A DNA stretch of 64,000 nucleotides from Treponema sp. (GTDB lineage: Bacteria; Spirochaetota; Spirochaetia; Treponematales; Treponemataceae), in the NCBI GenBank assembly GCA_017940005.1, contig JAGAZO010000017.1, forward strand, positions 62,001-126,000. The letters run 5' to 3'. The position numbers and the translations under genes were made by a program. Positions 25,468-33,960 of this stretch are shown here, in pieces (position 1 is the first letter of the stretch; each line of letters starts with the position of its first letter). The notes beneath the pieces were generated by a model that saw nothing but the letters and a program-made list of their open reading frames with translations, made no database searches and was not told the origin of the DNA.

Positions 25468-26288
25468 AAAAATTATTAATTTTTAATATATTGTGCACAG
25501 CGCTCATTTTCTCATGCAGTTACTTTTCAAACGAAGGAACGGTACGCACACGCGCTACAGCGATGACAAAACGCAACGCCGGACTTGAATCGCTCGGCGG
25601 AACATACACGGTGGCAATAATCACCGATGTGCATTTTGGAAAAGGGAGCGACCGCAGCATCGACAGCGCATTTATGGCATGGCTCGAAGAATGCGATGCA
25701 ATGTCGAAACTGCCGCAATTTATCATCTGTCTTGGCGATGTTGCAGAGCACGGCTACAGGGATGAATTTGAAGCGTACAATCAATTCTGCAAAAAAATTG
25801 AAGCACAGTTTCCGACCATAAAAATATTCAACACGCTTGGCAATCACGATTTGTACAACAAAGGCTGGAAGCACTGGAAAGAACTCATTGCACCGTACAC
25901 GCCGCTATACTATTTTAAGACAAGCTCATTCAGCTGGTATTTTCTCGACACTGCTGACGGCACAGTAGGCGTGCCGCAATATGATGTTGTGTCGCGCGCA
26001 TTTGCTGAAGACGATTCACCAAAAATAGTATGCGTGCACAATCCGCTGCATGCAGATGCATCGCTCGCTTCGTACATGCACGACTCGACAACGCGCAATC
26101 TGCTCATCTCGCTGTTTGCGCGCTCAAATGTGCTGGCTGTTCTCGAAGGGCACACGCACAATTACGCGCAAAATGATTTTGGCTTTATCGAATACAATGT
26201 ACCCGGCTATCTTGAGAAACGCACATGGGCGCTTGCAACTGTTGACGAAGCAAACGCTTCCATACAATTTGAACTCGTGTCGCAATAA
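25464..26288 (+). CDS. Metallophosphoesterase lipoprotein (calcineurin-like)
   Basis: A 274-residue predicted lipoprotein: MKKLLIFNILCTALIFSC with Cys18 after the lipobox. The calcineurin-like core is complete: ITDVHFG (first Asp and His), LGDVAEHG, TLGNHDLYNK, VCVHNPLH and LEGHTHNYA, the five blocks that hold two metal ions. Substrate is unknown; relatives act on phosphodiesters or nucleotides at the cell surface. The ATG at 25464 overlaps the stop codon of the upstream barrel gene, with GGGAG upstream, and was preferred over an ATG 12 bases earlier for this reason. The gene ends 39 bases from the convergent epimerase gene. Confidence 0.88.
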   Translation: MKKLLIFNILCTALIFSCSYFSNEGTVRTRATAMTKRNAGLESLGGTYTVAIITDVHFGKGSDRSIDSAFMAWLEECDAMSKLPQFIICLGDVAEHGYRDEFEAYNQFCKKIEAQFPTIKIFNTLGNHDLYNKGWKHWKELIAPYTPLYYFKTSSFSWYFLDTADGTVGVPQYDVVSRAFAEDDSPKIVCVHNPLHADASLASYMHDSTTRNLLISLFARSNVLAVLEGHTHNYAQNDFGFIEYNVPGYLEKRTWALATVDEANASIQFELVSQ

Positions 26289-26327
26289 TTATTCAACACG
26301 CATTTTTAAACGCACATGCGCGCGCGT

Positions 26328-27044
26328 TCACTGACCGTAATACGCGTTCGGACCGTGCTTGCGCTCGTAGTGCTTGCGAATGATGTAGTCAGGAAGCGGC
26401 AACGTTGCGGGATTGATGCATATTGTGTTGAGCGCCATTTTGCATATTTCCTCAATGACAACGCCGTGGTACACAGCTTTTGCAGCAGTTTCGCCCCACG
26501 CAAATGGACCGTGCCCGCCGACGAGCACCATGTTCACTTCACCAGGATTATAGCCGCGCGCGCGGAACTGCTCCACAATCAAGTTGCCCGTCTCCGTTTC
26601 GTAATCTCGCTCCACCGCTTCTTTTGAAAGGTATGGCGTGCATGGGATTGCCGTTTGAATGTGGTCTGCGTGCGTCGTGCCAAAAAGCGGAACATCACGC
26701 ACAGCTTGCGCCCAGCCTACCGCAAACGGTGAATGCGTGTGAATGATGCCACCTACCGCGTGGTCGCCGTTCACTGCAAATTCACGATAGAGCACAACAT
26801 GCGTAGGCGTGTCTGACGACGGGCGCAATGTTCCTTCGACAACGCGCCCTTCTATGTCCACAACAACCATGCTGTTGCTCGTTAATTCTGGATACGGCAC
26901 GCCCGACGGTTTTATTGCAAACACGCCGCGCGCTTTGTCAAATGCAGAGACATTGCCCCACGTATATACTGCAAGGTTATGCGCAGGGATTTCCCTATTC
27001 GCTTCATATGCTTCATCTTTTAAAGTTTGGTACGGATTTGCCAT
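26328..27044 (-). CDS. araD: L-ribulose-5-phosphate 4-epimerase (AraD/SgbE/UlaF family)
   Basis: Zinc enzyme interconverting L-ribulose 5-phosphate and D-xylulose 5-phosphate. Metal ligands are visible in GGIIHTHSPFAVGW (two His) and LVGGHGPFAWG (third His), and the C-terminal Tyr in NAYYGQ is conserved. The protein has 238 residues from the ATG at 27044, against 231 in E. coli. GAGGTG lies close upstream; a GTG six bases earlier is a possible start. No other arabinose or ascorbate genes stand nearby, so the pathway could be either, and the symbol denotes family rather than proven role. A promoter and an inverted repeat lie upstream. Confidence 0.9.
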   Translation of the reverse strand: MANPYQTLKDEAYEANREIPAHNLAVYTWGNVSAFDKARGVFAIKPSGVPYPELTSNSMVVVDIEGRVVEGTLRPSSDTPTHVVLYREFAVNGDHAVGGIIHTHSPFAVGWAQAVRDVPLFGTTHADHIQTAIPCTPYLSKEAVERDYETETGNLIVEQFRARGYNPGEVNMVLVGGHGPFAWGETAAKAVYHGVVIEEICKMALNTICINPATLPLPDYIIRKHYERKHGPNAYYGQ

Positions 27045-27067
27045 AATCACCTCGTTTTTTTCATCAC

Positions 27068-27094
27068 CGTATACCCTTTCAAACCTGTTGTCAA
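27068..27094 (-). promoter_or_regulatory. araD promoter
   Basis: TTGACA (27089-27094), 15-base spacer and TATACG (27068-27073) on the minus strand, leaving a short leader with GAGGTG. Confidence 0.6.
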
Positions 27095-27116
27095 GACTTT
27101 TATTCGTATAAAATTT

Positions 27117-27145
27117 ATTGCATCGCTTCGTGGTGCGAATGCAAT
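27117..27145. promoter_or_regulatory. Inverted repeat between divergent araD and membrane-protein genes
   Basis: ATTGCAT (27117-27123) with ATGCAAT (27139-27145), extended by GC/GC after one mismatch. It lies upstream of both divergent promoters and could be an operator; it may equally be a chance palindrome. Confidence 0.35.
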
Positions 27146-27178
27146 GAAATTATTTGCCGTTTGCAGTGAGGTTGTTGA

Positions 27179-27206
27179 TTGACAAAAGAAAGCAATATCA
27201 TATAAT
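27179..27206 (+). promoter_or_regulatory. Consensus promoter of the membrane-protein gene (leaderless)
   Basis: TTGACA (27179-27184), 16-base spacer, TATAAT (27201-27206), then 8 bases to the ATG at 27215 and no ribosome site. The clearest leaderless arrangement in the window. Confidence 0.8.
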
Positions 27207-27214
27207 TTTTCACT

Positions 27215-27997
27215 ATGACAAACTTACTGGCGCGGCGACAATTTGCTCCTGCATATATTTGGCTCGACATAGCATTTTTGCTCGTGTTTGCAACGCTCTT
27301 GATTTTGAAAAAGAAATACATGACTGTCGCCGTGGGACTGGCGGCGGGCGTGCTCTACATGATTGTAGACTACGGCATCTTTCATCTGCTTACGCATTCA
27401 CGGAGCATATACAACGGCTACAGTTTGTTCTGGGTGCTGCTCTGGATGTCGATGAGTTACGGCTTCACAAACTTTACGTGGATTTGGCTGTGGATTCAAA
27501 AAGACAAAAATCTTGTCTCGTGGTCTGTGATGATTTTGCTCTGGTGGTTTGTGGCTCCTTTTTTAGCACGGCTTTTTTCTGGCAACGCGCTTCCTATCAT
27601 CATAGAGCGGACGACAGGGAAATACCACGGCATCATGGCTGTCATTCTGTTTGCAGGATATTTAACAATCATCATCTACAACCTCATGCAAAAAGATTCA
27701 GAGAAGCGCGTCAACATTTTGTGGCTGCTCGCAATAGGCATACTCGTGCAGCTCGGCTGGGAAAGCGCGCTGCTTGCAGGCGGCATACGGAGCGCAGGCA
27801 TGGAAGGGCTTGACAAGCTGTTGCCGCTCGTTGTGAATTCTGTGCTCGAAACAAATCTCGGCATGCCGCTCATCTACCCGCTGTTCATTTTGTATTCATC
27901 GCGCTTTACAGAAACATTTGCGCGAAAAAATCCTACATGCTCGTTTACAGACAGAATTGCAGAAAACAACGCGGAGCGCGTGCGGCAAAAAAATTAA
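27215..27997 (+). CDS. Multi-spanning membrane protein of unknown function
   Basis: A 260-residue integral membrane protein with about seven hydrophobic helices: roughly 16-32, 36-58, 70-90, 106-124, 138-156, 172-192 and 205-228. Tryptophan is frequent in the middle helices (WVLLWMSMS, WIWLWIQKD). The C-terminus is hydrophilic. I recognise no family motif. It has its own consensus promoter with the ATG 8 bases downstream of the -10. A strong hairpin with a T-run at 28168-28195 ends the transcript against the convergent NYN gene. Confidence 0.75.
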   Translation: MTNLLARRQFAPAYIWLDIAFLLVFATLLILKKKYMTVAVGLAAGVLYMIVDYGIFHLLTHSRSIYNGYSLFWVLLWMSMSYGFTNFTWIWLWIQKDKNLVSWSVMILLWWFVAPFLARLFSGNALPIIIERTTGKYHGIMAVILFAGYLTIIIYNLMQKDSEKRVNILWLLAIGILVQLGWESALLAGGIRSAGMEGLDKLLPLVVNSVLETNLGMPLIYPLFILYSSRFTETFARKNPTCSFTDRIAENNAERVRQKN

Positions 27998-28082
27998 CAA
28001 AAGATGCTGACAGCACAGAGCGGATGAGTTTTTCACAAAGACAGCGAGCAACACTACAACTACATTTTTTCATAAAACGAAC

Positions 28083-28195
28083 TGGGGCGTTGCGGGGCAT
28101 GTACGGGAAAGCCTTGCCCCGCAGGAGAGGGAGCGGAGAAGACCGCAGTGCGCGAGGACTTCGGAGCGCGGGGGAGTGCTCTTCCCCGCCTATAT
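28083..28195. repeat. GC-rich structured intergenic element
   Basis: A strikingly GC-rich stretch rich in G-runs and short inverted repeats (for example GCGGGGC near 28096 with GCCCCGC near 28120), ending in the terminator hairpin. Composition contrasts sharply with the AT-rich bases on either side. It has the look of a dispersed palindromic repeat; other copies were not seen in this window. Confidence 0.5.
28168..28195 (+). terminator. Terminator between convergent genes
   Basis: GCGGGG..AG (28168-28176) pairs with CT..CCCCGC (28181-28189) around a 4-base loop. TATATTTTTT follows on the plus strand, so it terminates the membrane-protein transcript. The stem abuts the stop codon of the NYN gene on the other strand. 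Confidence 0.75.
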
Positions 28196-29017
28196 TTTTT
28201 CTATTGGGCGATACACTTTGTTGCCGCCGCGTCCTGTCGCTTTCATTTCAAAATCGTCGTCAAGATATGCGATGACGTCGGAGAGTTTTTTAAAGCCGAA
28301 GTCGCGCGTGTCAAAGCCGGGATTTTGCCGTTTGAAAAAGGAACCCGCAGCAGACACGAGCGCCCAACCTGTGTCATCTGCGTATTTTTCATATGCGTGC
28401 ATGAGCAGCATGTAAATCTGGCGGAACTGTTTGTCTGTCATGGTATCCGCCGACAAGCCGCTTTCTTGGCGAGCGCCTGCCGCAGCTGTTCCTCCAGCAG
28501 GAGCCGCTTTTTTTGCTTTTGCACGCTGCTTTCGCGGCGCAGTGATTTTCTCAGGCATTGACGAGTCCTCAACGCCATGCAAGTTTTCAATGTAGATGAA
28601 TTCGTCGCATGCGTTTACAAACGACACGGGCGTTTTCTTTTCGCCGACGCCGAACACGTATTCCTGCGATTCGCGCAAGCGCGATGCGAGCTTTGTAAAA
28701 TCGCTGTCAGAGGAGACGAGCACAAACGTGTCGTACTTTTCTGTGTACAGCAAGTCCATCGCGTCAATTATCATAGCGGAGTCGCTTGAATTTTTTCCCT
28801 GCGTGTAGCTGAACTGCTGCACAGGCAGCACGGCGTTTTCGTTGAGAATCTTTTTCCACTCGCGCAATTTGCTGCTCGAAAAATCGCCATATGCGCGCTT
28901 TGTAATCACGTGGCCATGCACCGCCATCTCTTCAAGGATTGCGGGCAACTTGTTGTGCGGAATATTTTCTGCGTCTATGAGAACCGCAATCTTTTTTTGT
29001 TCGTCTATATCAATCAT
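28190..29017 (-). CDS. NYN-domain RNase-like protein with LOTUS/OST-HTH domain
   Basis: A 275-residue protein. The NYN (PIN-fold) domain fills residues 1-150 with conserved acidic residues in VLIDAENIP, NSSDSAMIIDAMD and LVSSDSDFTKLASRLRE. A Lys/Ala-rich linker (about 158-190) leads to a C-terminal OST-HTH/LOTUS RNA-binding domain starting MTDKQFRQIYMLLMHAYEKY. This pairing, known from bacterial LabA-like proteins, suggests RNA cleavage or decay guided by the LOTUS domain; the substrate is unknown. The ATG lies 7 bases from an extended -10 with no ribosome site. Confidence 0.88.
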   Translation of the reverse strand: MIDIDEQKKIAVLIDAENIPHNKLPAILEEMAVHGHVITKRAYGDFSSSKLREWKKILNENAVLPVQQFSYTQGKNSSDSAMIIDAMDLLYTEKYDTFVLVSSDSDFTKLASRLRESQEYVFGVGEKKTPVSFVNACDEFIYIENLHGVEDSSMPEKITAPRKQRAKAKKAAPAGGTAAAGARQESGLSADTMTDKQFRQIYMLLMHAYEKYADDTGWALVSAAGSFFKRQNPGFDTRDFGFKKLSDVIAYLDDDFEMKATGRGGNKVYRPIEKI

Positions 29018-29024
29018 GATTTTT

Positions 29025-29033
29025 AGTATAGCA
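29025..29033 (-). promoter_or_regulatory. Extended -10 of the NYN gene (leaderless)
   Basis: TGCTATACT on the minus strand, 7 bases before the ATG at 29017. The same nonamer precedes metA and the divergent hydrolase gene. Confidence 0.65.
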
Positions 29034-29211
29034 TATTTTTAACAATGCTGCTATTGCCCGCATACAATGCAAAAAATTGCAGGCAGTGTAGAGCTATTTC
29101 AAGCGATAATAACGCATTCCTGTGAGATATTAGCACATGTTGCAAAATTATAATGATTGTCCCCCCACTCGATTGCAGTGCATCTCTTGACAATATGTTT
29201 TTTGGGAAAAA

Positions 29212-30408
29212 TTATCGCACGGGAGCAAAAAAATCGGTGAACGATTTCACAATACCAGCACCTGCAATAAACGTGCCGATTGAGCTTCCTATTGATGAGA
29301 GTAAAAACACAAGCAACACGCGAAGAATCCGATTACGATACCAGCCTTTCAAATTCGCCGCATCATTTTGCAGCGTCTCCATGTCAGACACTTTCGGTTT
29401 ACAAACAACAGCCTGGACAATTCCTGCAACAATGCCTACTCCTATGACTGGCGTAAGAGAAGTGAGCGGTGCCCCAAATGCCGCAACAATGATTGCAATT
29501 GGATGACCCGCCGCGGCGAGCGCACCGAGAGCTGCCAAGATGCTATTCCACAAAACCCAGTTTCCAACCATTTTGCTTCCTGCGCTTTTTCCGCCAACAA
29601 TAAATCCCGCTACAATGAGTGCAATTATTAAAATCGGAATAATCCAGCCCAAGTACTTTCCGACACCTCTTTTAGGCGGTACATCCACTATGTCGCTTGC
29701 ATCGGCTTTTTCTTTTCCCGCTGCAATCTCTTCAAGATGCGCTTGTACACCGGGAAGATGTCCTGCACCGAGCACTGCAAGCACATTATTTTTTTCAGTG
29801 TTCCATATGTGGCACGCAAGATACTTGTCGCGTTCATTTATTAAAACTTCTTTTACCGTTGGCAAATAGTCCGAAAGTTCTGCCAGCATCGAATCCATTT
29901 CATTTGATTTTTTTAGCGATTCAATTTGCTCGGCAGAAATATCTTCGCTATCGAATGCGCTTGCTATGAGCGTGGAAATAAGCTTACACTTTCCCCAAAA
30001 AGAATTTTTCGCCCACGCACGGCGTAATGTAATCACAATAGGTCTATCCACCATGACGCACGGTATATTCAACTCCTCTGCAGCATTCATGGCAGCAAGC
30101 ATTTCTTCTCCAGGTTTTACGCCAACATTTAGCCCCATGCGTCGCTGAAACGAAGCGAGCACAAGATTTGCCAACAGCAAAAAACCTTCCTTGCGTTTGA
30201 GCACATCTACAATATCGAGCTTGCGATAATTTTCAGGATCAAGCATTGCGTTGCGTCTTTTTTCGTCAAGCTCAACGGCAACGCAGTCGGGATGCAACGT
30301 TTTTACCGCAGCGTTTACGTCTTTAATGCTTTCGTTTGAAATATGAGCTGTTCCGAGCAGTGTAATCGTCCTTCCCTTTAGAGAAAGTGTTTTTTGTGAA
30401 CTGCTCAT
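29212..30408 (-). CDS. TraB family protein
   Basis: A 398-residue TraB-family protein. The N-terminal catalytic-like domain has ITLLGTAHISNESI and VAVELDEKRRNAML, then CVMVDRPIVITLRRAW and the GAGHLPGVQAHL motif, as in TraB/PrgY proteins that inhibit or degrade peptide pheromones. The C-terminal third carries four or so membrane helices (IIPILIIALIVAGFIVGG and following). The ATG at 30408 overlaps the stop codon of the TPR lipoprotein gene (ATGA), with GGAG upstream, so an annotated start 15 bases earlier is less likely. Role in treponemes is unknown; the coupled lipoprotein may be a partner. Confidence 0.9.
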   Translation of the reverse strand: MSSSQKTLSLKGRTITLLGTAHISNESIKDVNAAVKTLHPDCVAVELDEKRRNAMLDPENYRKLDIVDVLKRKEGFLLLANLVLASFQRRMGLNVGVKPGEEMLAAMNAAEELNIPCVMVDRPIVITLRRAWAKNSFWGKCKLISTLIASAFDSEDISAEQIESLKKSNEMDSMLAELSDYLPTVKEVLINERDKYLACHIWNTEKNNVLAVLGAGHLPGVQAHLEEIAAGKEKADASDIVDVPPKRGVGKYLGWIIPILIIALIVAGFIVGGKSAGSKMVGNWVLWNSILAALGALAAAGHPIAIIVAAFGAPLTSLTPVIGVGIVAGIVQAVVCKPKVSDMETLQNDAANLKGWYRNRILRVLLVFLLSSIGSSIGTFIAGAGIVKSFTDFFAPVR

Positions 30409-32024
30409 TTTGTTACGCTCCATTCAGCAATTTCGTATTCAAAAAAGAGCGGTGCATTCATATTTGTAACTTTTGTATAATACTCATTCGATGCTCGCGC
30501 TGAACCGATGAGTTCATAAAATAATCCCATATAAAACCACATTCTACCGCGTTCAGCAGGCTTTTCAATTTTGTCAAGTTTTAATCTAATCGAGTTTTCC
30601 GCATTCGCACCACCCTGATCATGATATAAACGCATCATTTCATATTCAACTGATGTGCGCTCAAAATTGCGCATTGCCTGCGCAAGGAATTTTTTACAAT
30701 CGACAATCTTTTTCTCTTTGAGATATGTTGCTGCAATCATGAGCACATATGAGCTCCTTTTGTCAACCGCATATGCTTTTTGAAAAGCTTCGCGACTTTT
30801 TCCCCAATGCTGCTCGTGCCACTCAAGCACGCCTATATCTTCATATGCATAATAATATTTTGGATTTGTCGCTATGACATTATTGAGATCTGCAAGCGCT
30901 TCTTTATATTTTTTTTGTTCCTTATATAATCCAGCGCGATATGTATACGCAAGGAAATATGTCGGCTCTAATGCAATAGCATGTGTCCACGCATCTTCAG
31001 CGTCACTCAATTTTCCCAGATACCGCATATACGTTCCTAAATCCATATAAAAATCGTAATTCGCATTATCGACAGCAATAGCTTGTTGAATGTACTTTGC
31101 GGCGCGCAGATAGTTTTTATTCTCCGCAGCTATTTTTCCAAGATATGCAAGCGCAAGCGCGTGCGTTTCATCGAGCTCCAAAATTTTATTAAACGCATTT
31201 TCTGCTTCTTGCAATTCATCAATGCCTGGTTCATTCATATAAAACATCGTTTGCCCATAACCAAAAAGTGCATCGATATTGTCGCTTTCTTTTTGCAATG
31301 CATTCTTATATGAATTGTTTGCAAGTTTATAGCGATGTTTAGCAAAATGCAGCTGCGCTTGCAAAATATTCGCCTGTACATTGTATGGATCAATCTGCAA
31401 AAGCTGCTTGATGAGGCTGTCTCTATTTTTGCTATTTGTAATCGATGCAAGATATGCATTGAGCTCAAGCACTTCTACATTGTCACCATCATCGGCAAGA
31501 AGCGATGAAGCAACATGCTGCGCTTGTTTTATCTGTCCATCGGAAACAAGCAGCGATGCATGAATAATCTGTAGCTCTTTGTCGCTTCGTAGTTCTTCTT
31601 GCATATCGTCAAAGCAAGAGAGCGCGCCTGAAACGTCTCCGTTATTGAGAAGTTCCTGAAAATGCTGCATAAAGGCAAGCTTTGGGGAAACAGTTTTTTC
31701 TTCACTGGCAGGCACATCTTCGTCTCGTGCAGTTTCAGACAGTAACGACTCTTCATGCTTTTGTGTCGCGCTCGCATCGCGCTCTGGTGACATCTGCGCA
31801 TCATCCAGCATAGCTATTGAACTATCTCGAGACGAGGACTTTACGGCATTTTCTTCAGACAACACATGCGACTGCGGCATTTCAGCTTCCGATGCAAACG
31901 CTTGTGCATCATTGGCATGCACTTCTTGCACAACGTGTTGCTCTTGTTTAGAGGTGCTCACACATGACATAAAAAACAACGGCAATGCTGCAGCGAATAT
32001 AAAAAGTAAAATAGCTTTTTTCAT
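30405..32024 (-). CDS. TPR-repeat lipoprotein
   Basis: A 539-residue lipoprotein; the signal peptide ends FFMSC with Cys21. Residues 25-140 are a low-complexity, acidic, Ser/Glu-rich linker. From about 150 on there are at least nine tetratricopeptide repeats, seen in NILQAQLHFAKHRYKLA, AFNKILELDETHALALAYLG and ALEPTYFLAYTYRAGLYKE. TPR scaffolds hold protein partners together; the partner is not evident. AAGGA stands before the ATG at 32024, which I prefer over an earlier in-frame ATG because the signal peptide begins there. It is translationally coupled to TraB and divergent from the gene at 32106. Confidence 0.9.
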   Translation of the reverse strand: MKKAILLFIFAAALPLFFMSCVSTSKQEQHVVQEVHANDAQAFASEAEMPQSHVLSEENAVKSSSRDSSIAMLDDAQMSPERDASATQKHEESLLSETARDEDVPASEEKTVSPKLAFMQHFQELLNNGDVSGALSCFDDMQEELRSDKELQIIHASLLVSDGQIKQAQHVASSLLADDGDNVEVLELNAYLASITNSKNRDSLIKQLLQIDPYNVQANILQAQLHFAKHRYKLANNSYKNALQKESDNIDALFGYGQTMFYMNEPGIDELQEAENAFNKILELDETHALALAYLGKIAAENKNYLRAAKYIQQAIAVDNANYDFYMDLGTYMRYLGKLSDAEDAWTHAIALEPTYFLAYTYRAGLYKEQKKYKEALADLNNVIATNPKYYYAYEDIGVLEWHEQHWGKSREAFQKAYAVDKRSSYVLMIAATYLKEKKIVDCKKFLAQAMRNFERTSVEYEMMRLYHDQGGANAENSIRLKLDKIEKPAERGRMWFYMGLFYELIGSARASNEYYTKVTNMNAPLFFEYEIAEWSVTK

Positions 32025-32070
32025 AACAATTCCTTGATTATAAAATAATCGATTGCGCATAAAATTACAG

Positions 32071-32099
32071 TTGCAATTCCTTGCATCATCAGCTAAACT
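32071..32099 (+). promoter_or_regulatory. Promoter of the membrane-anchored gene at 32106 (leaderless)
   Basis: TTGCAA (32071-32076), 17-base spacer, TAAACT (32094-32099), then 6 bases to the ATG. No ribosome site. Confidence 0.6.
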
Positions 32100-32105
32100 A
32101 ACACA

Positions 32106-33953
32106 ATGTACAGGAATATTGTAAAGAAATCGCTCGGACTCCTTTTTGCTTACGCTATTATTATTGTCGGCATTTTTATAATTCAATTTAGAAGTGATTC
32201 TATCATATCAGAAAAAATTGGTGCGCTCCGCATAACGCTTGCAGAGGTAAAAGCAGAAGATGGCTCAATTTCCTTGCGCAACAGAATGAATATACATTTT
32301 AATGGCATTTCATTCATCATAGATGAAGAACATCCTGCCACAATTTTATACAATGGCGAACAACACCCTCTCACGCTCATGCTGTGGAGAAAACCTGAGC
32401 CGCTTTCCGCAGAATTTATGTTTAGCGACAATGTTGCGCTCCGTTTTTCTATAAGCGATGACACAGACACGGCACATCTTGCAGTACGCGCTATGCTTCC
32501 AAATGGTGTGGAAGAATTGTACTTGCCATATGAACTCATCTCCAGCGCTGAAATCTTAACACAATCAAATACGCGCCTCCAGCTCGGTATAAGAAACAAA
32601 CAATGGGAACTGATTGCAGCAGATGTTGAAAAAAGTACGCTTTCATTTACGCCCCACATGAACAGCGCATCATATTCATATTTTGATGCCACAAAGCGAT
32701 TCAACTTTGAGAGCATCGCATATTTTGCAACAGCAAACGAAACTTCATACAACAATACTGTCGGTATATTCAAGCAAAATTTAATAGCAGCGTTCACAAA
32801 TCAGAGCAACAGCGGAATCACTGAGCAGGAGGCAGTTTCGTTTGTAGCGGCAATGTCGGAGCGTGGACGATATAACGAAGCACTTGATGCTGTGCCGTCA
32901 GCTTTCAGACGTGGCACGCAGCGCACGTACCTTTCTTCGCCATATTTCGATTCGCTTGCAACAATGCTGCCGTCGCTCCAACAGCAGTTGTCAAGCTATC
33001 GCGACATCGTCTCGCAGAATACACTCGATGCCTTTACCGTACCAGGAATAGTCGATTACGTGTGCATGCATCCGAACTCGCAAGCAGTACGCGCGTTCCT
33101 TGCAACGGGAGCAATGGCAGACGCGCAAACACTTACCGTGCGGCAAGCGGCAGGCATGTTGAACGCATACAATACGCTTGCAGAAAAAAATGCAACACTT
33201 GCCGCGCTCATAGAGTCAGGACTACCCGCCTGCATTGAAAAAATCACGAATGCGTGCGCTGTAGAAGATGAGTTTATAACTATCTCTGAAAATGGCACAT
33301 TCCTCTCTGTAATCGATGCAGCCCTCGTTGGCGATGCGCTTATCCGTTATGGAAAAATAGCGAACATGCCCGCTATCGAAAACGGTGGCTATCTTATCAT
33401 CAATTCATATTTAATGGAGAGCGCTTCATTTGACTTGCGCACTTTGGCAGAGCTTTACCCTGTCATTGTTCACAACAACCCGTATTATCCGCATTTTGCG
33501 CACATGGGGTTTGACAACGGAGAAGCAGTTTGGGCATGGACATGTAGCACCAACATGACATTCGCAAAGGACAGCATGGGTACAATCACACTTACAATCG
33601 ACTTCCCTCAGTCCTATACGCACTATGTGATTATAAACGGCATACGGCGATTCAGTACTATCTACATCTACAACATGGCGTTCAGAACAGACCCGCGCTT
33701 TGAAACATATAATTCTTCAGGATACGTATTCCGCGCAGATACAAATACTATGCTCTTGAAGTCACGTCATCGCGAGCAGATTGAAACAGTGCGCCTCGTC
33801 TATTCAGATGCCGCGCGCGAAGCAGTTGAACGCAGAACAATCACTGAGACAGATGCTGCAGGCAATGTACTTACAGAAGAACCAGCTCCGCAACCTGCTA
33901 CCAGTGAGATTCCTGATATTCCCATGCGCAGCGAAGACGAGCAGACATTGTAA
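32106..33953 (+). CDS. Membrane-anchored periplasmic protein of unknown function
   Basis: A 615-residue protein with one N-terminal membrane helix (SLGLLFAYAIIIVGIFIIQF) acting as signal anchor; the remainder should lie in the periplasm. It has mixed beta-rich sequence for the first 200 residues, a helical middle with EQEAVSFVAAMSERGRYNEAL, and a Pro/Glu-rich C-terminal tail. No domain was recognised. Conserved spirochaetal proteins of this kind are known to me only as hypothetical. The next gene, ricT, converges on it with a 7-base gap and no hairpin between. Confidence 0.75.
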   Translation: MYRNIVKKSLGLLFAYAIIIVGIFIIQFRSDSIISEKIGALRITLAEVKAEDGSISLRNRMNIHFNGISFIIDEEHPATILYNGEQHPLTLMLWRKPEPLSAEFMFSDNVALRFSISDDTDTAHLAVRAMLPNGVEELYLPYELISSAEILTQSNTRLQLGIRNKQWELIAADVEKSTLSFTPHMNSASYSYFDATKRFNFESIAYFATANETSYNNTVGIFKQNLIAAFTNQSNSGITEQEAVSFVAAMSERGRYNEALDAVPSAFRRGTQRTYLSSPYFDSLATMLPSLQQQLSSYRDIVSQNTLDAFTVPGIVDYVCMHPNSQAVRAFLATGAMADAQTLTVRQAAGMLNAYNTLAEKNATLAALIESGLPACIEKITNACAVEDEFITISENGTFLSVIDAALVGDALIRYGKIANMPAIENGGYLIINSYLMESASFDLRTLAELYPVIVHNNPYYPHFAHMGFDNGEAVWAWTCSTNMTFAKDSMGTITLTIDFPQSYTHYVIINGIRRFSTIYIYNMAFRTDPRFETYNSSGYVFRADTNTMLLKSRHREQIETVRLVYSDAAREAVERRTITETDAAGNVLTEEPAPQPATSEIPDIPMRSEDEQTL

Positions 33954-33960
33954 AAGCAAG

